This document shows positions 53,974 to 62,653 of a stretch of 63,271 bases of DNA, one piece after another. Within the stretch, counting starts at the first letter, position 1. Each line of letters begins with the position of its first letter. The DNA is taken from NCBI GenBank assembly GCA_024102815.1, contig JAGFJJ010000054.1, forward strand, positions 1 to 63,271, given 5' to 3'. A program made the translations under genes and the position numbers. The notes under the pieces were generated by a model. The model saw only the letters and a program-made list of their open reading frames with translations. It was not told the DNA's origin and did not search any database. The stretch comes from Phycisphaerae bacterium (GTDB taxonomy: Bacteria > Planctomycetota > Phycisphaerae > UBA1845).

Positions 53974-54477
53974 ATGTCCGAGCTCGGGCTCATTATCGCT
54001 CTCTTTCTCGTGGCGGTGCTGATCCTCATCGCAGAGATCTTCATCCCCTCCCACGGCGTGCTGAGCATCGCAGGCGTGGGCTTTCTGATCGCGGCGATCG
54101 TGAAGACCTTTCAGTACGGCGGGCGGGACGCGGGAACGCTGGCCATTTTCGCGGTGCTGGTCTTCCTCCCGATATTCGCCTACTTCGCAATCAAGTACTG
54201 GCATGTCACCCCCATCGGCCGAAGAATCTCGCCGCCCAATCCGATGCTAACGTCGGCGGACATCGGCGTTCCCATTGAGGAGCTTCGGGCATTGGTGGGA
54301 CTTCGGGGGCGGGCGGTCACGGCGCTGCGCCCCGTGGGCACGTGCGAGTTCAAGGGCAAACGACTGCCCTGTGTGTCTGAATTGGGTGTGATCGATGCCG
54401 GGACGGCCGTGGTCGCGACCGGCATCAGGAATGGGAATCTGTCGGTAACGACGACGGAGGACACCGCCACTGCTTAG
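53974..54477 (+). CDS. NfeD family protein (short form)
   Basis: 167 aa. Two membrane segments ([43 protein letters not shown]), a loop and an NfeD-like OB-fold ([40 protein letters not shown]) ending in the cytoplasm. Ribosome site ggagg upstream. Lies 45 bases after the long NfeD and 68 before floA, so probably one transcript. NfeD proteins interact with flotillins/stomatins in membrane microdomains. Confidence 0.9.
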   Translation: MSELGLIIALFLVAVLILIAEIFIPSHGVLSIAGVGFLIAAIVKTFQYGGRDAGTLAIFAVLVFLPIFAYFAIKYWHVTPIGRRISPPNPMLTSADIGVPIEELRALVGLRGRAVTALRPVGTCEFKGKRLPCVSELGVIDAGTAVVATGIRNGNLSVTTTEDTATA

Positions 54478-54545
54478 CGTTCGGACGCAGGCGGACCGGC
54501 GACGGAATCGGCAAACTGCTTTACTGGAAATGGAAAGGACCTGTC

Positions 54546-55607
54546 ATGACGTGGGAGACGGAATTCCTTCTTGCGCAAGCCAAGGCCGGAGTAAGCTCCT
54601 GGGCCTGGGCGGCCATCATCGTCTTCGGACTTGTCATTCTCGTCATCCTGCTGGTGATCGCCCAGTTCTTCCGCCTCTGGCTCCAGGCCTACATGAGCAA
54701 AGCCGGCGTGACCATGTGGGACCTCATCGGTATGCGCCTGCGCAAGGTCGATGCTCTGACCATCGTTCTTTGCAAGATCCAACTGGTCAAAGCCGCCATC
54801 CACGACATCACGACGAACGATCTCGAGAGTCATTACCTCGCCGGGGGACGGGTCCCCAACGTAACCCGGGCGATGATCGCGGCGAATCGTGCGGCGCTCG
54901 ACCTCGACTGGCGCAAGGCCTGCGCTATCGACCTGGCGGGTCGCGACATCGTCGACGCCGTGAACACGAGCGTGAATCCGAAAGTGATTGATGTACCCAA
55001 CCCCGTCCTGGGCAAGTCGACCATCGACGCCGTAGCCATCGACGGCATCCAGCTCAAGGCGAAGGCAAGGGTCACGGTCAAGACGAACATCCAGCGGCTG
55101 ATCGGTGGTGCGACGGAGGAGACGATCATCGCGCGTGTGGGTGAGGGTATCGTCAGCGCCATCGGTTCCGCCCAGACGCACAAGGTCGTGCTGGAAAACC
55201 CCGACCGCATCTCCAAAGCAGTCCTGGTCAAGGGACTCGACTCGGGAACAGCCTTCGAGATTCTCTCGATCGACATTGCCGACGTGGATGTGGGCGAGAA
55301 CATCGGGGCCAAGCTTCAGGCGGATCAGGCCGAGGCGGACAAGCGCCGGTTCCAGGCCGAAGCAGAAAAGCGCCGTGCGATGGCCATCGCCCAAGCCGCC
55401 GAAAACCGCGCCAAGGTCGAGGAGAACCGGGCGCTGGTCACGCTGGCCGAGGCGGAGGTTCCCAAGGCCATGGCCGAGGCGTTCCGCAACGGCAATCTCG
55501 GAATCATGGACTACTACCGCATGCGAAACATCCAGGCGGACACGACCATGCGCGACGCCATCGGCGGCGGCGGGCAGCACCCCAAGCCGGAAGGCGGATC
55601 GACGTAA
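54546..55607 (+). CDS. floA: Flotillin-like protein FloA
   Basis: 353 aa, matching FloA/YqfA in length and order: N-terminal membrane hairpin ([25 protein letters not shown]), a SPFH-like domain ([19 protein letters not shown] ... [24 protein letters not shown]), then a coiled coil ([29 protein letters not shown]) and a short C-terminus. FloA scaffolds membrane microdomains and, in Bacillus, pairs with NfeD. The ATG is preceded by ggaaaggacctgtc. Confidence 0.95.
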   Translation: MTWETEFLLAQAKAGVSSWAWAAIIVFGLVILVILLVIAQFFRLWLQAYMSKAGVTMWDLIGMRLRKVDALTIVLCKIQLVKAAIHDITTNDLESHYLAGGRVPNVTRAMIAANRAALDLDWRKACAIDLAGRDIVDAVNTSVNPKVIDVPNPVLGKSTIDAVAIDGIQLKAKARVTVKTNIQRLIGGATEETIIARVGEGIVSAIGSAQTHKVVLENPDRISKAVLVKGLDSGTAFEILSIDIADVDVGENIGAKLQADQAEADKRRFQAEAEKRRAMAIAQAAENRAKVEENRALVTLAEAEVPKAMAEAFRNGNLGIMDYYRMRNIQADTTMRDAIGGGGQHPKPEGGST

Positions 55608-55657
55608 TCACGCTTCGGACCCGGCGTGGATGAGTTTGGCTCATGCGGGGATTTGCT

Positions 55658-56416
55658 ATGGATTGGCTGCTCGCTCAACAGACCAACCTCGATGACTGGA
55701 TTCAGGCGATCATCATCGTCCTGATCGTGTTCGGGGGTGCGCTGGCCGCCGTCCTGAAGAAATTGGTCGAGTTTTTCGGTGGAAAGAAGGAGGAAGAACA
55801 CGGCGGGGGATGGGTCGAGTTGGAGTCCGAAGAAGATCGACCGGGAAGCCCCTTGCACCCGATTCCACCGGGCGTACATCCACCGCTTCCCCCTCCGAAG
55901 TTGCCGGAGCGGGCCTCCGGTAAAGGCGTTCCCAAGCTGGAGCGGGTAGAGCCGCGGGGCGAGCGCCCGGAGACGAGGCGGGGAAGGCCGCACGTGGAGT
56001 TGCCCCCAGAGCACCATCGGCACCAGGAACCGCCGCGGAAGCCGCGGCGTTCGGTTCGCTCCGACTCGTCCGAAGCAAGCTGGGCGGAGCGCCAGCGGGA
56101 ATCGAAAGCGGGACCGAATCGACAGACCGCCCCGGAAGCGCGGCCGGCAGGCAAGGGAAAACGGCGGCATCTTCCTTCTGACGAGATTCAGAAGAAGGAA
56201 GCCGACGCCTTCTCGCATCGCACCAGCCTGGAAAGCGTCATAAAACAGGTGGCCGAGAGCGCCGGAGCGGTGGAGCAGCGCCCGGAAGCGGCCGCGGCCA
56301 TTACGGCGGCCAGTCTGTTTCCAAGTGGCGACCCTTCAGCGCTGCGTCGCGCGATCGTACTGAGCGAGGTCCTGTCCCCGCCGGTTGGATTGCGCGAGGC
56401 GGATCAGCGAATCTGA
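55658..56416 (+). CDS. Unknown membrane protein, fourth gene of the floA cluster
   Basis: 252 aa from ATG 55658 (cggggatttgct upstream); ATG 55643 is possible. One membrane segment (WIQAIIIVLIVFGGALAAVLKKLVEFF) near the N-terminus, an acidic patch, then a long Pro/Arg-rich, probably disordered stretch (about 55-160) and a short C-terminal helical part (FSHRTSLESVIKQVAESAGAVEQRPEAAAAI ... LFPSGDPSALRRAIVLSEVL). No family recognised. Starting 50 bases after floA in the same direction, it is likely co-transcribed and a candidate FloA/NfeD partner. Confidence 0.7.
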   Translation: MDWLLAQQTNLDDWIQAIIIVLIVFGGALAAVLKKLVEFFGGKKEEEHGGGWVELESEEDRPGSPLHPIPPGVHPPLPPPKLPERASGKGVPKLERVEPRGERPETRRGRPHVELPPEHHRHQEPPRKPRRSVRSDSSEASWAERQRESKAGPNRQTAPEARPAGKGKRRHLPSDEIQKKEADAFSHRTSLESVIKQVAESAGAVEQRPEAAAAITAASLFPSGDPSALRRAIVLSEVLSPPVGLREADQRI

Positions 56417-56428
56417 GGGGTGTCGCGA

Positions 56429-56779
56429 TCAATTGGGCTGCATCAGGCCGACGGGAATGCCTTCCGGGTCGGTGATCATGGCGAAATGGCCCACGTTGGG
56501 GATGGCCGTCTTGGGGACCAGGACTTTCGCGCCCCGCTCGACAGCCTTGGACAAGGTTGCATCGAGGTCGTGGGTCTGAAAGTAGATATTGGCACAGACG
56601 CCTGGAGCCAGCTCCGGCCTCTTGAACATGCCGCCGGTGGGCTCCGCCCCCGTCTGAATGAGCGTGTATCCGGGCATGGAGGCGTCGTCGAAGGTCCAGT
56701 CGAATACGGCCTCGTAGAATGCACGGGCCTTGGACGGATCGTCAACCATCAATTCAAAGTGACACAAGGGGTTGGGCAT
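56429..56779 (-). CDS. VOC (glyoxalase/bleomycin resistance) family protein
   Basis: 116 aa from the ATG at 56779 (an in-frame start at 56794 is possible). A single VOC domain: LCHFELMVDDPSKARAFYEAVFDWTF, then YIYFQTHDLDATLSKAVERGAK-like 'NIYFQTHDLDATLSKA' and GHFAMITDPEGIPVGL with metal-ligand-like His and Glu. Function unknown; family members bind small molecules or catalyse isomerisation with a metal. It converges on the floA cluster, and follows the glycosyltransferase gene on its strand after 45 bases. Confidence 0.85.
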   Translation of the reverse strand: MPNPLCHFELMVDDPSKARAFYEAVFDWTFDDASMPGYTLIQTGAEPTGGMFKRPELAPGVCANIYFQTHDLDATLSKAVERGAKVLVPKTAIPNVGHFAMITDPEGIPVGLMQPN

Positions 56780-56824
56780 ACTGCTCGACTCCACATTCCC
56801 GACTACGCAACAAGTCTTGCCAAG

Positions 56825-58780
56825 CTAGGACGCTGGCTGGACTGCGTCAACCGGTCCGGAGGAATCCGGAAGCACAACAAGAAAAGGCTTGTCGGCCCAA
56901 CTGATCGGCGTGGAAGCGGGAACGAACATGCCCTCGGCCGTTTTCCTGCGCCGGTCCGTGGGCACGACGACCGCTCGGCGGCGCGGTTCAAGTTCAACGC
57001 AGCGCCGGGCGATTTGCATGGAATCCACCCGGAGAATACGGACCCGGTCGAAACGGACCGGGGGAAGCGAATAGGGCGCAGGGTCTGACAGAACGACAAT
57101 CTCAAGGGGCGAACCGGATGAGCAGGCGCCGGTCTGTTCGCAGTTGGACGAAGCCTCACGCAGATCCGCCGCGAGACGGGCGCGCGTACCGTGGCGCTCG
57201 GCATCGGCGCGAAACCCGGAGAGGTATGGAAATGCGCCGACTGCGACGAAGAGAGCGACGATCGCGCCGGGGAGCCAGTGGAGAATGTCACGGCGACTGG
57301 TCCATTTTTGACCCAGCAGGCAGGCGGAACCAATCGCCAAGGCCGTATCTGCGAAGATGCCGAATCGGCCGTATTCGCCGGGCTTACCGGCGCCAATCAA
57401 CACAAATTGCAGGAAGAACACAGCCGCGGGGATCAGCAGAGGCAGCATGACCCAATTGCGGCGGTACAGTGCGATGACCAGCGCGACCACACCGAGTACG
57501 AGCACAGGCAACGTCGCACCTTCTGTTGTAAGCTGCAGCACACGCACAAAACCCTCACCGATTCGCGCGACCTCGTACATCGCCAGGGAATTCCCGAAGT
57601 TGCTGCGGAGGACCTCGCGATTGGTGAATGCGTTGATGATGATATAGGGATTGGTGAGAAGATAGACGACGGCGGCGAGTGCGACACCGACGACCGTTCG
57701 CCATACAACGTACCCAATCCGAGCAGCGAAGATGCGGAATGCAGGATGCGGCGCATTCTTTTGAGCCGCAAGTATCCGCCTGCGCGAAGTATCGGACTCG
57801 TCTGCCACGGCTATTGAGCTGGAATCCTCCTTACAGTCTGCTCCCGTTGTGGGGTGCATCCCCTGATGCACCTCCCGCCGCGACGCAGACGGTCGACCAC
57901 GCTCCATCCACGCCACCACCGGAATCAGCACGAATATCGGCAGTGACGACAGCACCATGCCGAACGCCGCGCCGCAGCAGATGCACATCATCCACCAATC
58001 GAGGGTCGTTCCGGGTCGGTCCAGGTACCGCATCGCAAACCACACGGCCGAGAGCATCAGCACGGCTCCGGGCAGGTGCGGCTTGCCTTCGTGCGACATG
58101 CACACGACGACGGGCAGGAGGACAAACAGCGCCGCGGCGATGATTCCCGCGCGAGATCCGGCGAGACGCCGTCCGATGCCAAAGACCACGAACACGCCGA
58201 GCAGTCCCCACGCGGCGGCGTACAGTCGGGCGGCGACGTAGAATTTGCCGAATTCATCGGGATGATCGAGGTAGAACACCACGTCGCTGCGGACGTCGAT
58301 CAGCCCCGATACGTCGCCGAGCTTGATCATGGCGCCTACGGGATAGAGGAACAGGCCGCCGTACTGGTAGAGCCGCGGGTCGAAGTCGAGGTTGCCGGGG
58401 CGCATGCTGCTTAGCGCCATCATGGTGATCATTTCGTCCGGCTGATAGGTGTAAAGTCGATATCGAAGGAGGATTCTGGCGACGTCGTCCTCCGTCGCGT
58501 TCAAGGAAACCGGCGCGTCGCCACTCGACGAAGAGACCGGATTGATGTCCACGTCCGCACCGCGACGAGGGGCGGACTGCGGGTCGAATCGCGCAGCCGC
58601 GCCGGCGAGTTCGTAGATCCTCTCACCGGACCAGGGCTCGCCTTCGCCGAAAAGGTATTTGTCGATTTCGCGGGAGGGCAGCCCCCAGGTCAGGCCCATT
58701 AAAGCCTGGATACAGAAAACCAGTGCGATGAAGAGCAATATGGCAAGTGATCGGCGAGACGCTGGTTCGTGGGGACACAT
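56825..58780 (-). CDS. Multi-pass membrane glycosyltransferase-like protein (GT-C/PMT type)
   Basis: 651 aa from ATG 58780 (ggatgagggtcattg). About ten membrane segments. The first periplasmic loop contains 'YRLYTYQPDEMITMMALSSMRPGNLDFDPRLYQYGGLFLYPVG', a GT-C-type loop with DE near the membrane as in ArnT/PMT-like transferases that use lipid-linked sugars. A 65-residue hydrophilic loop (about 300-365) between membrane segments contains an in-frame REP-like palindrome. The C-terminal 150 residues form a soluble domain. No polysaccharide cluster is nearby, so donor and acceptor are unknown. Confidence 0.75.
   Translation of the reverse strand: MCPHEPASRRSLAILLFIALVFCIQALMGLTWGLPSREIDKYLFGEGEPWSGERIYELAGAAARFDPQSAPRRGADVDINPVSSSSGDAPVSLNATEDDVARILLRYRLYTYQPDEMITMMALSSMRPGNLDFDPRLYQYGGLFLYPVGAMIKLGDVSGLIDVRSDVVFYLDHPDEFGKFYVAARLYAAAWGLLGVFVVFGIGRRLAGSRAGIIAAALFVLLPVVVCMSHEGKPHLPGAVLMLSAVWFAMRYLDRPGTTLDWWMMCICCGAAFGMVLSSLPIFVLIPVVAWMERGRPSASRREVHQGMHPTTGADCKEDSSSIAVADESDTSRRRILAAQKNAPHPAFRIFAARIGYVVWRTVVGVALAAVVYLLTNPYIIINAFTNREVLRSNFGNSLAMYEVARIGEGFVRVLQLTTEGATLPVLVLGVVALVIALYRRNWVMLPLLIPAAVFFLQFVLIGAGKPGEYGRFGIFADTALAIGSACLLGQKWTSRRDILHWLPGAIVALFVAVGAFPYLSGFRADAERHGTRARLAADLREASSNCEQTGACSSGSPLEIVVLSDPAPYSLPPVRFDRVRILRVDSMQIARRCVELEPRRRAVVVPTDRRRKTAEGMFVPASTPISWADKPFLVVLPDSSGPVDAVQPAS
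57853..57872. repeat. REP-like palindrome inside the membrane protein gene
   Basis: ggtgcatc-ccct-gatgcacc, an 8-base stem that matches the ggtgcatc..gatgcacc core of the palindromes at 18.7-18.9 kb. Here it is in frame within the coding region, in a hydrophilic loop (EVHQGMHPTT), so the insertion left the reading frame open. Confidence 0.55.
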
Positions 58781-58962
58781 CAATGACCCTCATCCGTCAG
58801 GGTCGCCTGTCGTAATCCTGGCAAGCTTCTTCCTCGCTGGCGCATTGGCCGCCTCGGCCTCCAGCTCTGACAGCCCGCAGGTTGCAGCATTGCCGCAAGG
58901 TGGCAGACACCGATGGAAGAGCCACGGAGCCGTCGTGGCGTCATTCCAGCTCATCTCGAGGG

Positions 58963-60162
58963 TCATTTCGTCCCCTCGAACACCGTCGCCACGCCTTGGC
59001 CGACGCCCACGCACATGGTCGCCAGACCGCGCTTCGCTCCCCGCCGCTTCATCTCGTGCAGCAGCGTCGTGGCAATACGCGCGCCACTGCATCCCAGGGG
59101 ATGCCCCAGCGCGATGGCACCGCCGTTGGGATTGACCTTCGCCGGGTCCAAGGCCAGCTCACGGATGCAGGGTATCGACTGCGCGGCGAAGGCTTCGTTG
59201 AGCTCGATCACGTCCAGATCGCGCACGGTCAGGCCGGCACGCTTCAGCGCCATTTGCGTCGCGGGAATGGGTCCCAGCCCCATGCACGAAGGATCGACGC
59301 CGGCCGTTGCCGATGCGCCAACGAAGGCGACGACGGGCAGGCCGAGCTTTCGAGCGATCTGCTCCTCGACCAGTAATAGTGCTGCGGCGCCGTCATTGAT
59401 GCCGGACGAATTCCCCGCGGTCACGGTACCGTCCTTCGCGAACGCCGGCGGGAGCTTGGCCAGTTTTTCCATCGTCGTCTCGGGGCGGGGGTGCTCGTCC
59501 GTGTCCACGATGATCGGATCGCCCTTCCGCTGAGGAATCTCGACGGGAACGATTTCGTCCCGAAAGCGCCCGCTTTCCATTGCCGCCTTGCACTTCACCT
59601 GCGACTGAAGAGCGAACTCATCCTGCTCCTGCCGACTCAATTTGTATTTCTTCGCCACATTCTCTGCTGTTTCACCCATCGAGTAGGGATGGTGCCGCCT
59701 GGCGAGCTTCGCATTGGTGAACCGCCAGCCGATCGTTGTGTCGAATATCGCCGCCTCGCGACTGAACGCACTTTCCGCCTTGGAAATGACAAACGGAGCC
59801 CGTGACATGCTCTCCACGCCACCGGCGATCATCACGTCCCCGCAGTTGCCTTCGATCATCCGGGCCGCGATATTGATCGCATCGAGGCTGGACGCACAAA
59901 GCCGATTCACCGTCGATCCGGGAACGGTGTCGGGCAGACCGGCGAGCAGCGCGGCCATGCGGGCAACATTGCGATTGTCCTCCCCCGCCTGGTTGGCGGC
60001 GCCGAAGTAGACGTCGTCGATCCGCGCCGGTTCGATTCCCGTGCGCTTGATCAGCGCCGAGATCACCAGCGCGGCCAGATCATCCGGACGAACGGCGGAA
60101 AGTGCCCCGCCGTAACGGCCGACGGGCGTGCGAACGGCATCGATGACGGCAACTCTTCGCAT
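58963..60162 (-). CDS. Acetyl-CoA C-acyltransferase (3-oxoadipyl-CoA thiolase-like)
   Basis: 399 aa thiolase. N-terminal RTPVGRYGGALSAVRPDDLAA resembles PcaF/PaaJ, nucleophile cysteine in NRLCASSLDA (about Cys90), GNSSGINDGAAALLL, catalytic His in GGAIALGHPLGCSGAR, and C-terminal Cys in MCVGVGQGVA. Splits 3-ketoacyl-CoA to acyl-CoA and acetyl-CoA. The next gene upstream on the same strand encodes a 3-hydroxyacyl-CoA dehydrogenase, as in fatty acid, phenylacetate or protocatechuate pathways. Which one cannot be decided from two genes. Confidence 0.92.
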   Translation of the reverse strand: MRRVAVIDAVRTPVGRYGGALSAVRPDDLAALVISALIKRTGIEPARIDDVYFGAANQAGEDNRNVARMAALLAGLPDTVPGSTVNRLCASSLDAINIAARMIEGNCGDVMIAGGVESMSRAPFVISKAESAFSREAAIFDTTIGWRFTNAKLARRHHPYSMGETAENVAKKYKLSRQEQDEFALQSQVKCKAAMESGRFRDEIVPVEIPQRKGDPIIVDTDEHPRPETTMEKLAKLPPAFAKDGTVTAGNSSGINDGAAALLLVEEQIARKLGLPVVAFVGASATAGVDPSCMGLGPIPATQMALKRAGLTVRDLDVIELNEAFAAQSIPCIRELALDPAKVNPNGGAIALGHPLGCSGARIATTLLHEMKRRGAKRGLATMCVGVGQGVATVFEGTK

Positions 60163-60233
60163 GGAATTCCCTGTTACTCCCTTGATGACTCAGACTGAAC
60201 GGCCACTACGGCACAAGCGGCCGGCTGTATGCC

Positions 60234-61448
60234 TCAACTCGCCTCGGCAAAGTACTTCGCCGGCGCATAACGACCATCGCCGGACGCTTCGTTGAGTGCC
60301 TTTAGCGCCCCGCGAACCGTTCGCGGCCCGATCGCTTGCGCCCACGCCAGGGGACCCTTGGGATAGTTCGTGCCCTTGGTCATGGCCAGATCGATGTCAT
60401 CGGCCGTGGCAACGCCGTCGGAGAGGGCATGACCGGCTTCGTTGATGATCGCGGCGAGGATGCGCGTGAAGACGTAGCCCTCTGTGGCCGAGGCGCGATC
60501 GACGCCGGCGCCGTGGGCGAACGCCTGGGTGACATCCGAAAGAAGGGGCGTCAGTTGAAAGCTGCGGCGATCGACCGGACAGGCGGGCAGCACGGCGTCA
60601 TTCTCATATACGTAAAACCCTCTGCCCGTCTTCCGCCCGTGATGTCCTTCGCTCACCAAGCGCTGCTGAATCTCGTGAGGCTTGAAGCGCACCGCCTGGC
60701 CGAACTGCTCGTATACGGAAGTGCTCACCGCGAGGTTCACATCCAGCCCGACGAGGTCCATGAGCTCAAAGGGACCCATGCGGAAACCGCCGCGCAGGCG
60801 CATGATGCCGTCGATTTCGTCGACACCGGCCACGCCTTCGCCAAGCAGGCGCAGCGCCTCCAGATAGAATCCCCGGGCAACGCGATTGACGATAAAGCCC
60901 GGCGTGTCCTTGGCATGAACCGGCACCTTGCCCCAAGTCCTGGCTGCCTCATAGGCTTGGTCCGTTGCCGTCGAGGCGCTCTCTCGCCCGGCGACGATCT
61001 CCACCAGGGGCATGATCGGGGCCGGATTGAAGAAATGCATCCCCACCACCCGCGAGCGATCCTCCACTGCCTCGGCGATTTGCGTAATCGACAGCGACGA
61101 TGTGTTGCTCGCCAGAATCGCAGACGGGGAACAGGCTCCGGCCAGCGACGAGAACACCTTATGCTTGATGTCCATTTGTTCGACAACGGCTTCGACGGCC
61201 AGTTCGACATCGCCGAGATCGCGGATGGCGTCCTGCGGTCGGATGCGATGGATCGTCACGTCGCGCTCAGCAGGGCTCAACTTGCCCTTCTCAACGAGGC
61301 GTCCGAGCTGACGCTCAAGCTCCTGCATCGCACGATCAAGAACTTCGCGGCTGACGTCGATCAGCCGGACCGTGCAGCCTTGCTGGGCGGCCAACTGGGC
61401 GATGCCCGCGCCCATGGTTCCCGCACCGACAACGGCGATTTCCCTCAT
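60234..61448 (-). CDS. 3-hydroxyacyl-CoA dehydrogenase (PaaH/Hbd type)
   Basis: 404 aa from ATG 61448, preceded by aaagggagcgtggat; an in-frame ATG at 61466 lacks a site. NAD-binding VVGAGTMGAGIAQLAAQQG, then 'GMHFFNPAPIMPLVEIV' and a catalytic His region (HFFNP), plus two C-terminal helical domains (about 185-280 and 320-400), the longer form typical of PaaH/3-hydroxyadipyl-CoA dehydrogenase. Oxidises the 3-hydroxyacyl-CoA to the 3-keto form for the thiolase encoded 71 bases downstream. An enoyl-CoA hydratase is not in the window. Confidence 0.92.
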   Translation of the reverse strand: MREIAVVGAGTMGAGIAQLAAQQGCTVRLIDVSREVLDRAMQELERQLGRLVEKGKLSPAERDVTIHRIRPQDAIRDLGDVELAVEAVVEQMDIKHKVFSSLAGACSPSAILASNTSSLSITQIAEAVEDRSRVVGMHFFNPAPIMPLVEIVAGRESASTATDQAYEAARTWGKVPVHAKDTPGFIVNRVARGFYLEALRLLGEGVAGVDEIDGIMRLRGGFRMGPFELMDLVGLDVNLAVSTSVYEQFGQAVRFKPHEIQQRLVSEGHHGRKTGRGFYVYENDAVLPACPVDRRSFQLTPLLSDVTQAFAHGAGVDRASATEGYVFTRILAAIINEAGHALSDGVATADDIDLAMTKGTNYPKGPLAWAQAIGPRTVRGALKALNEASGDGRYAPAKYFAEAS

Positions 61449-61530
61449 ATCCACGCTCCCTTTCATAGAACCGCTCGCGAGCTAAGTTACCGGGAAACGC
61501 CGGATGATCCAAGGTGAATGCCGGGGGCCG

Positions 61531-62598
61531 TCATGGGGTTGACGCGGACAGCTCATGAACGATGAGCTGCCGCACCGGATCGCCGTCGGAATCGACTCCC
61601 ATGAAGCGCTGTGCGGCGGTATCGCCGAAGGCGAAGTCGCCATGCGTCCCGCGAAAGACTTCGTCGATGAGCCCGTCGGCCAGCTTCCAGTAGCCGTAAT
61701 AATCCAGCGCGTCGGTCTCGGGGGCCGCGGCATCAGCGGTCGCAGCCGAAAAATCGACTTGCTTGGTGCCGTTCTCGGCGATGCCATCCAGGGCGCTATC
61801 CAGCAGCGGACTTTGAGCCAGCGGGGCAAAATGGTTGGCGATCAGCGGGGGAAAAGAGTGCCAGTCCGAGGGAACGGTTACATAAGATATGTGGTCGGCC
61901 GGCAGGATTTTCTGCAATGCATCCACAATTCGAGCGGCCGGCGCGCTACCAACCCAATGATCAGCGTCCCCCGTGACCACCACAGCCCGCGTGGATTCAG
62001 GAAGATCCGGCTCGTTGACCAAGGCGATGCGCTCATCACCGCCCGGTTGAACGATCATGACCGCACCAGGCGGCGGCAGGCCGATATCGACCGATGCTGA
62101 CGCCAGATTCACCGTCAGGATTCCCCCCAGTGAATGGCTTACCCAGGCGACCTTATCGGTCTCGGGTCGAACCGGCGTCTGACCGGCCGCCGCTTTCCAG
62201 GCCATGCGCAGACCCGCGATGGCGTTTGGTTCCATTTCGTCAAACGGCGTGTAAATGCTCTCCTGATAGCGCGGATAGGCTACGATGTTGCCCTTGCGGA
62301 CAAGATGGGCGATCCAACCTGCATAGGGTTTGGGACTGATCGCTCCCCAGCCGTGCATGAATACGACCAGGGGAGCTTTTGCCGGCGTGGGTTCCTCCGG
62401 CCAGAACAGCCAGACTTCCTCGCCGCCTTCACCAAGCCGCATAGCGCCAACGGCGGCGTGGGTGTAGTCGCTGCCGCCGGGGCCGAAGGCCGGCTGTTGC
62501 GGCGGGCGCGCACTGAACGGAAGTCGGCATCCGTTGCTCGCAACCACAAGTGCGGCAGCCGCGATCAGGAATAGGGCATTTTTGCGGTGCGCGCGCAT
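61531..62598 (-). CDS. Lipoprotein alpha/beta hydrolase
   Basis: 355 aa. Lipoprotein signal (FLIAAAALVVASNGC). Alpha/beta-hydrolase fold: VVFMHGWGAISPKPYAGW (oxyanion HGW), nucleophile elbow VSHSLGGILTVN (Ser in SHSLGG), PESTRAVVVTGDADHWVGSAPA (acid region) and WHSFPPLIANHFAP with the catalytic His. About 60 extra residues at the C-terminus (LDYYGYWKLADGLIDEVFRGTHGDFAFGD) resemble a lid or domain of platelet-activating-factor-acetylhydrolase- or chlorophyllase-like enzymes. Substrate unknown; probably attached to a membrane. Confidence 0.85.
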   Translation of the reverse strand: MRAHRKNALFLIAAAALVVASNGCRLPFSARPPQQPAFGPGGSDYTHAAVGAMRLGEGGEEVWLFWPEEPTPAKAPLVVFMHGWGAISPKPYAGWIAHLVRKGNIVAYPRYQESIYTPFDEMEPNAIAGLRMAWKAAAGQTPVRPETDKVAWVSHSLGGILTVNLASASVDIGLPPPGAVMIVQPGGDERIALVNEPDLPESTRAVVVTGDADHWVGSAPAARIVDALQKILPADHISYVTVPSDWHSFPPLIANHFAPLAQSPLLDSALDGIAENGTKQVDFSAATADAAAPETDALDYYGYWKLADGLIDEVFRGTHGDFAFGDTAAQRFMGVDSDGDPVRQLIVHELSASTP

Positions 62599-62653
62599 GT
62601 TACTTCCATCCTCTTGCGAGTATCCGAGTCGACCACGCCTGATGAAATAAGTC

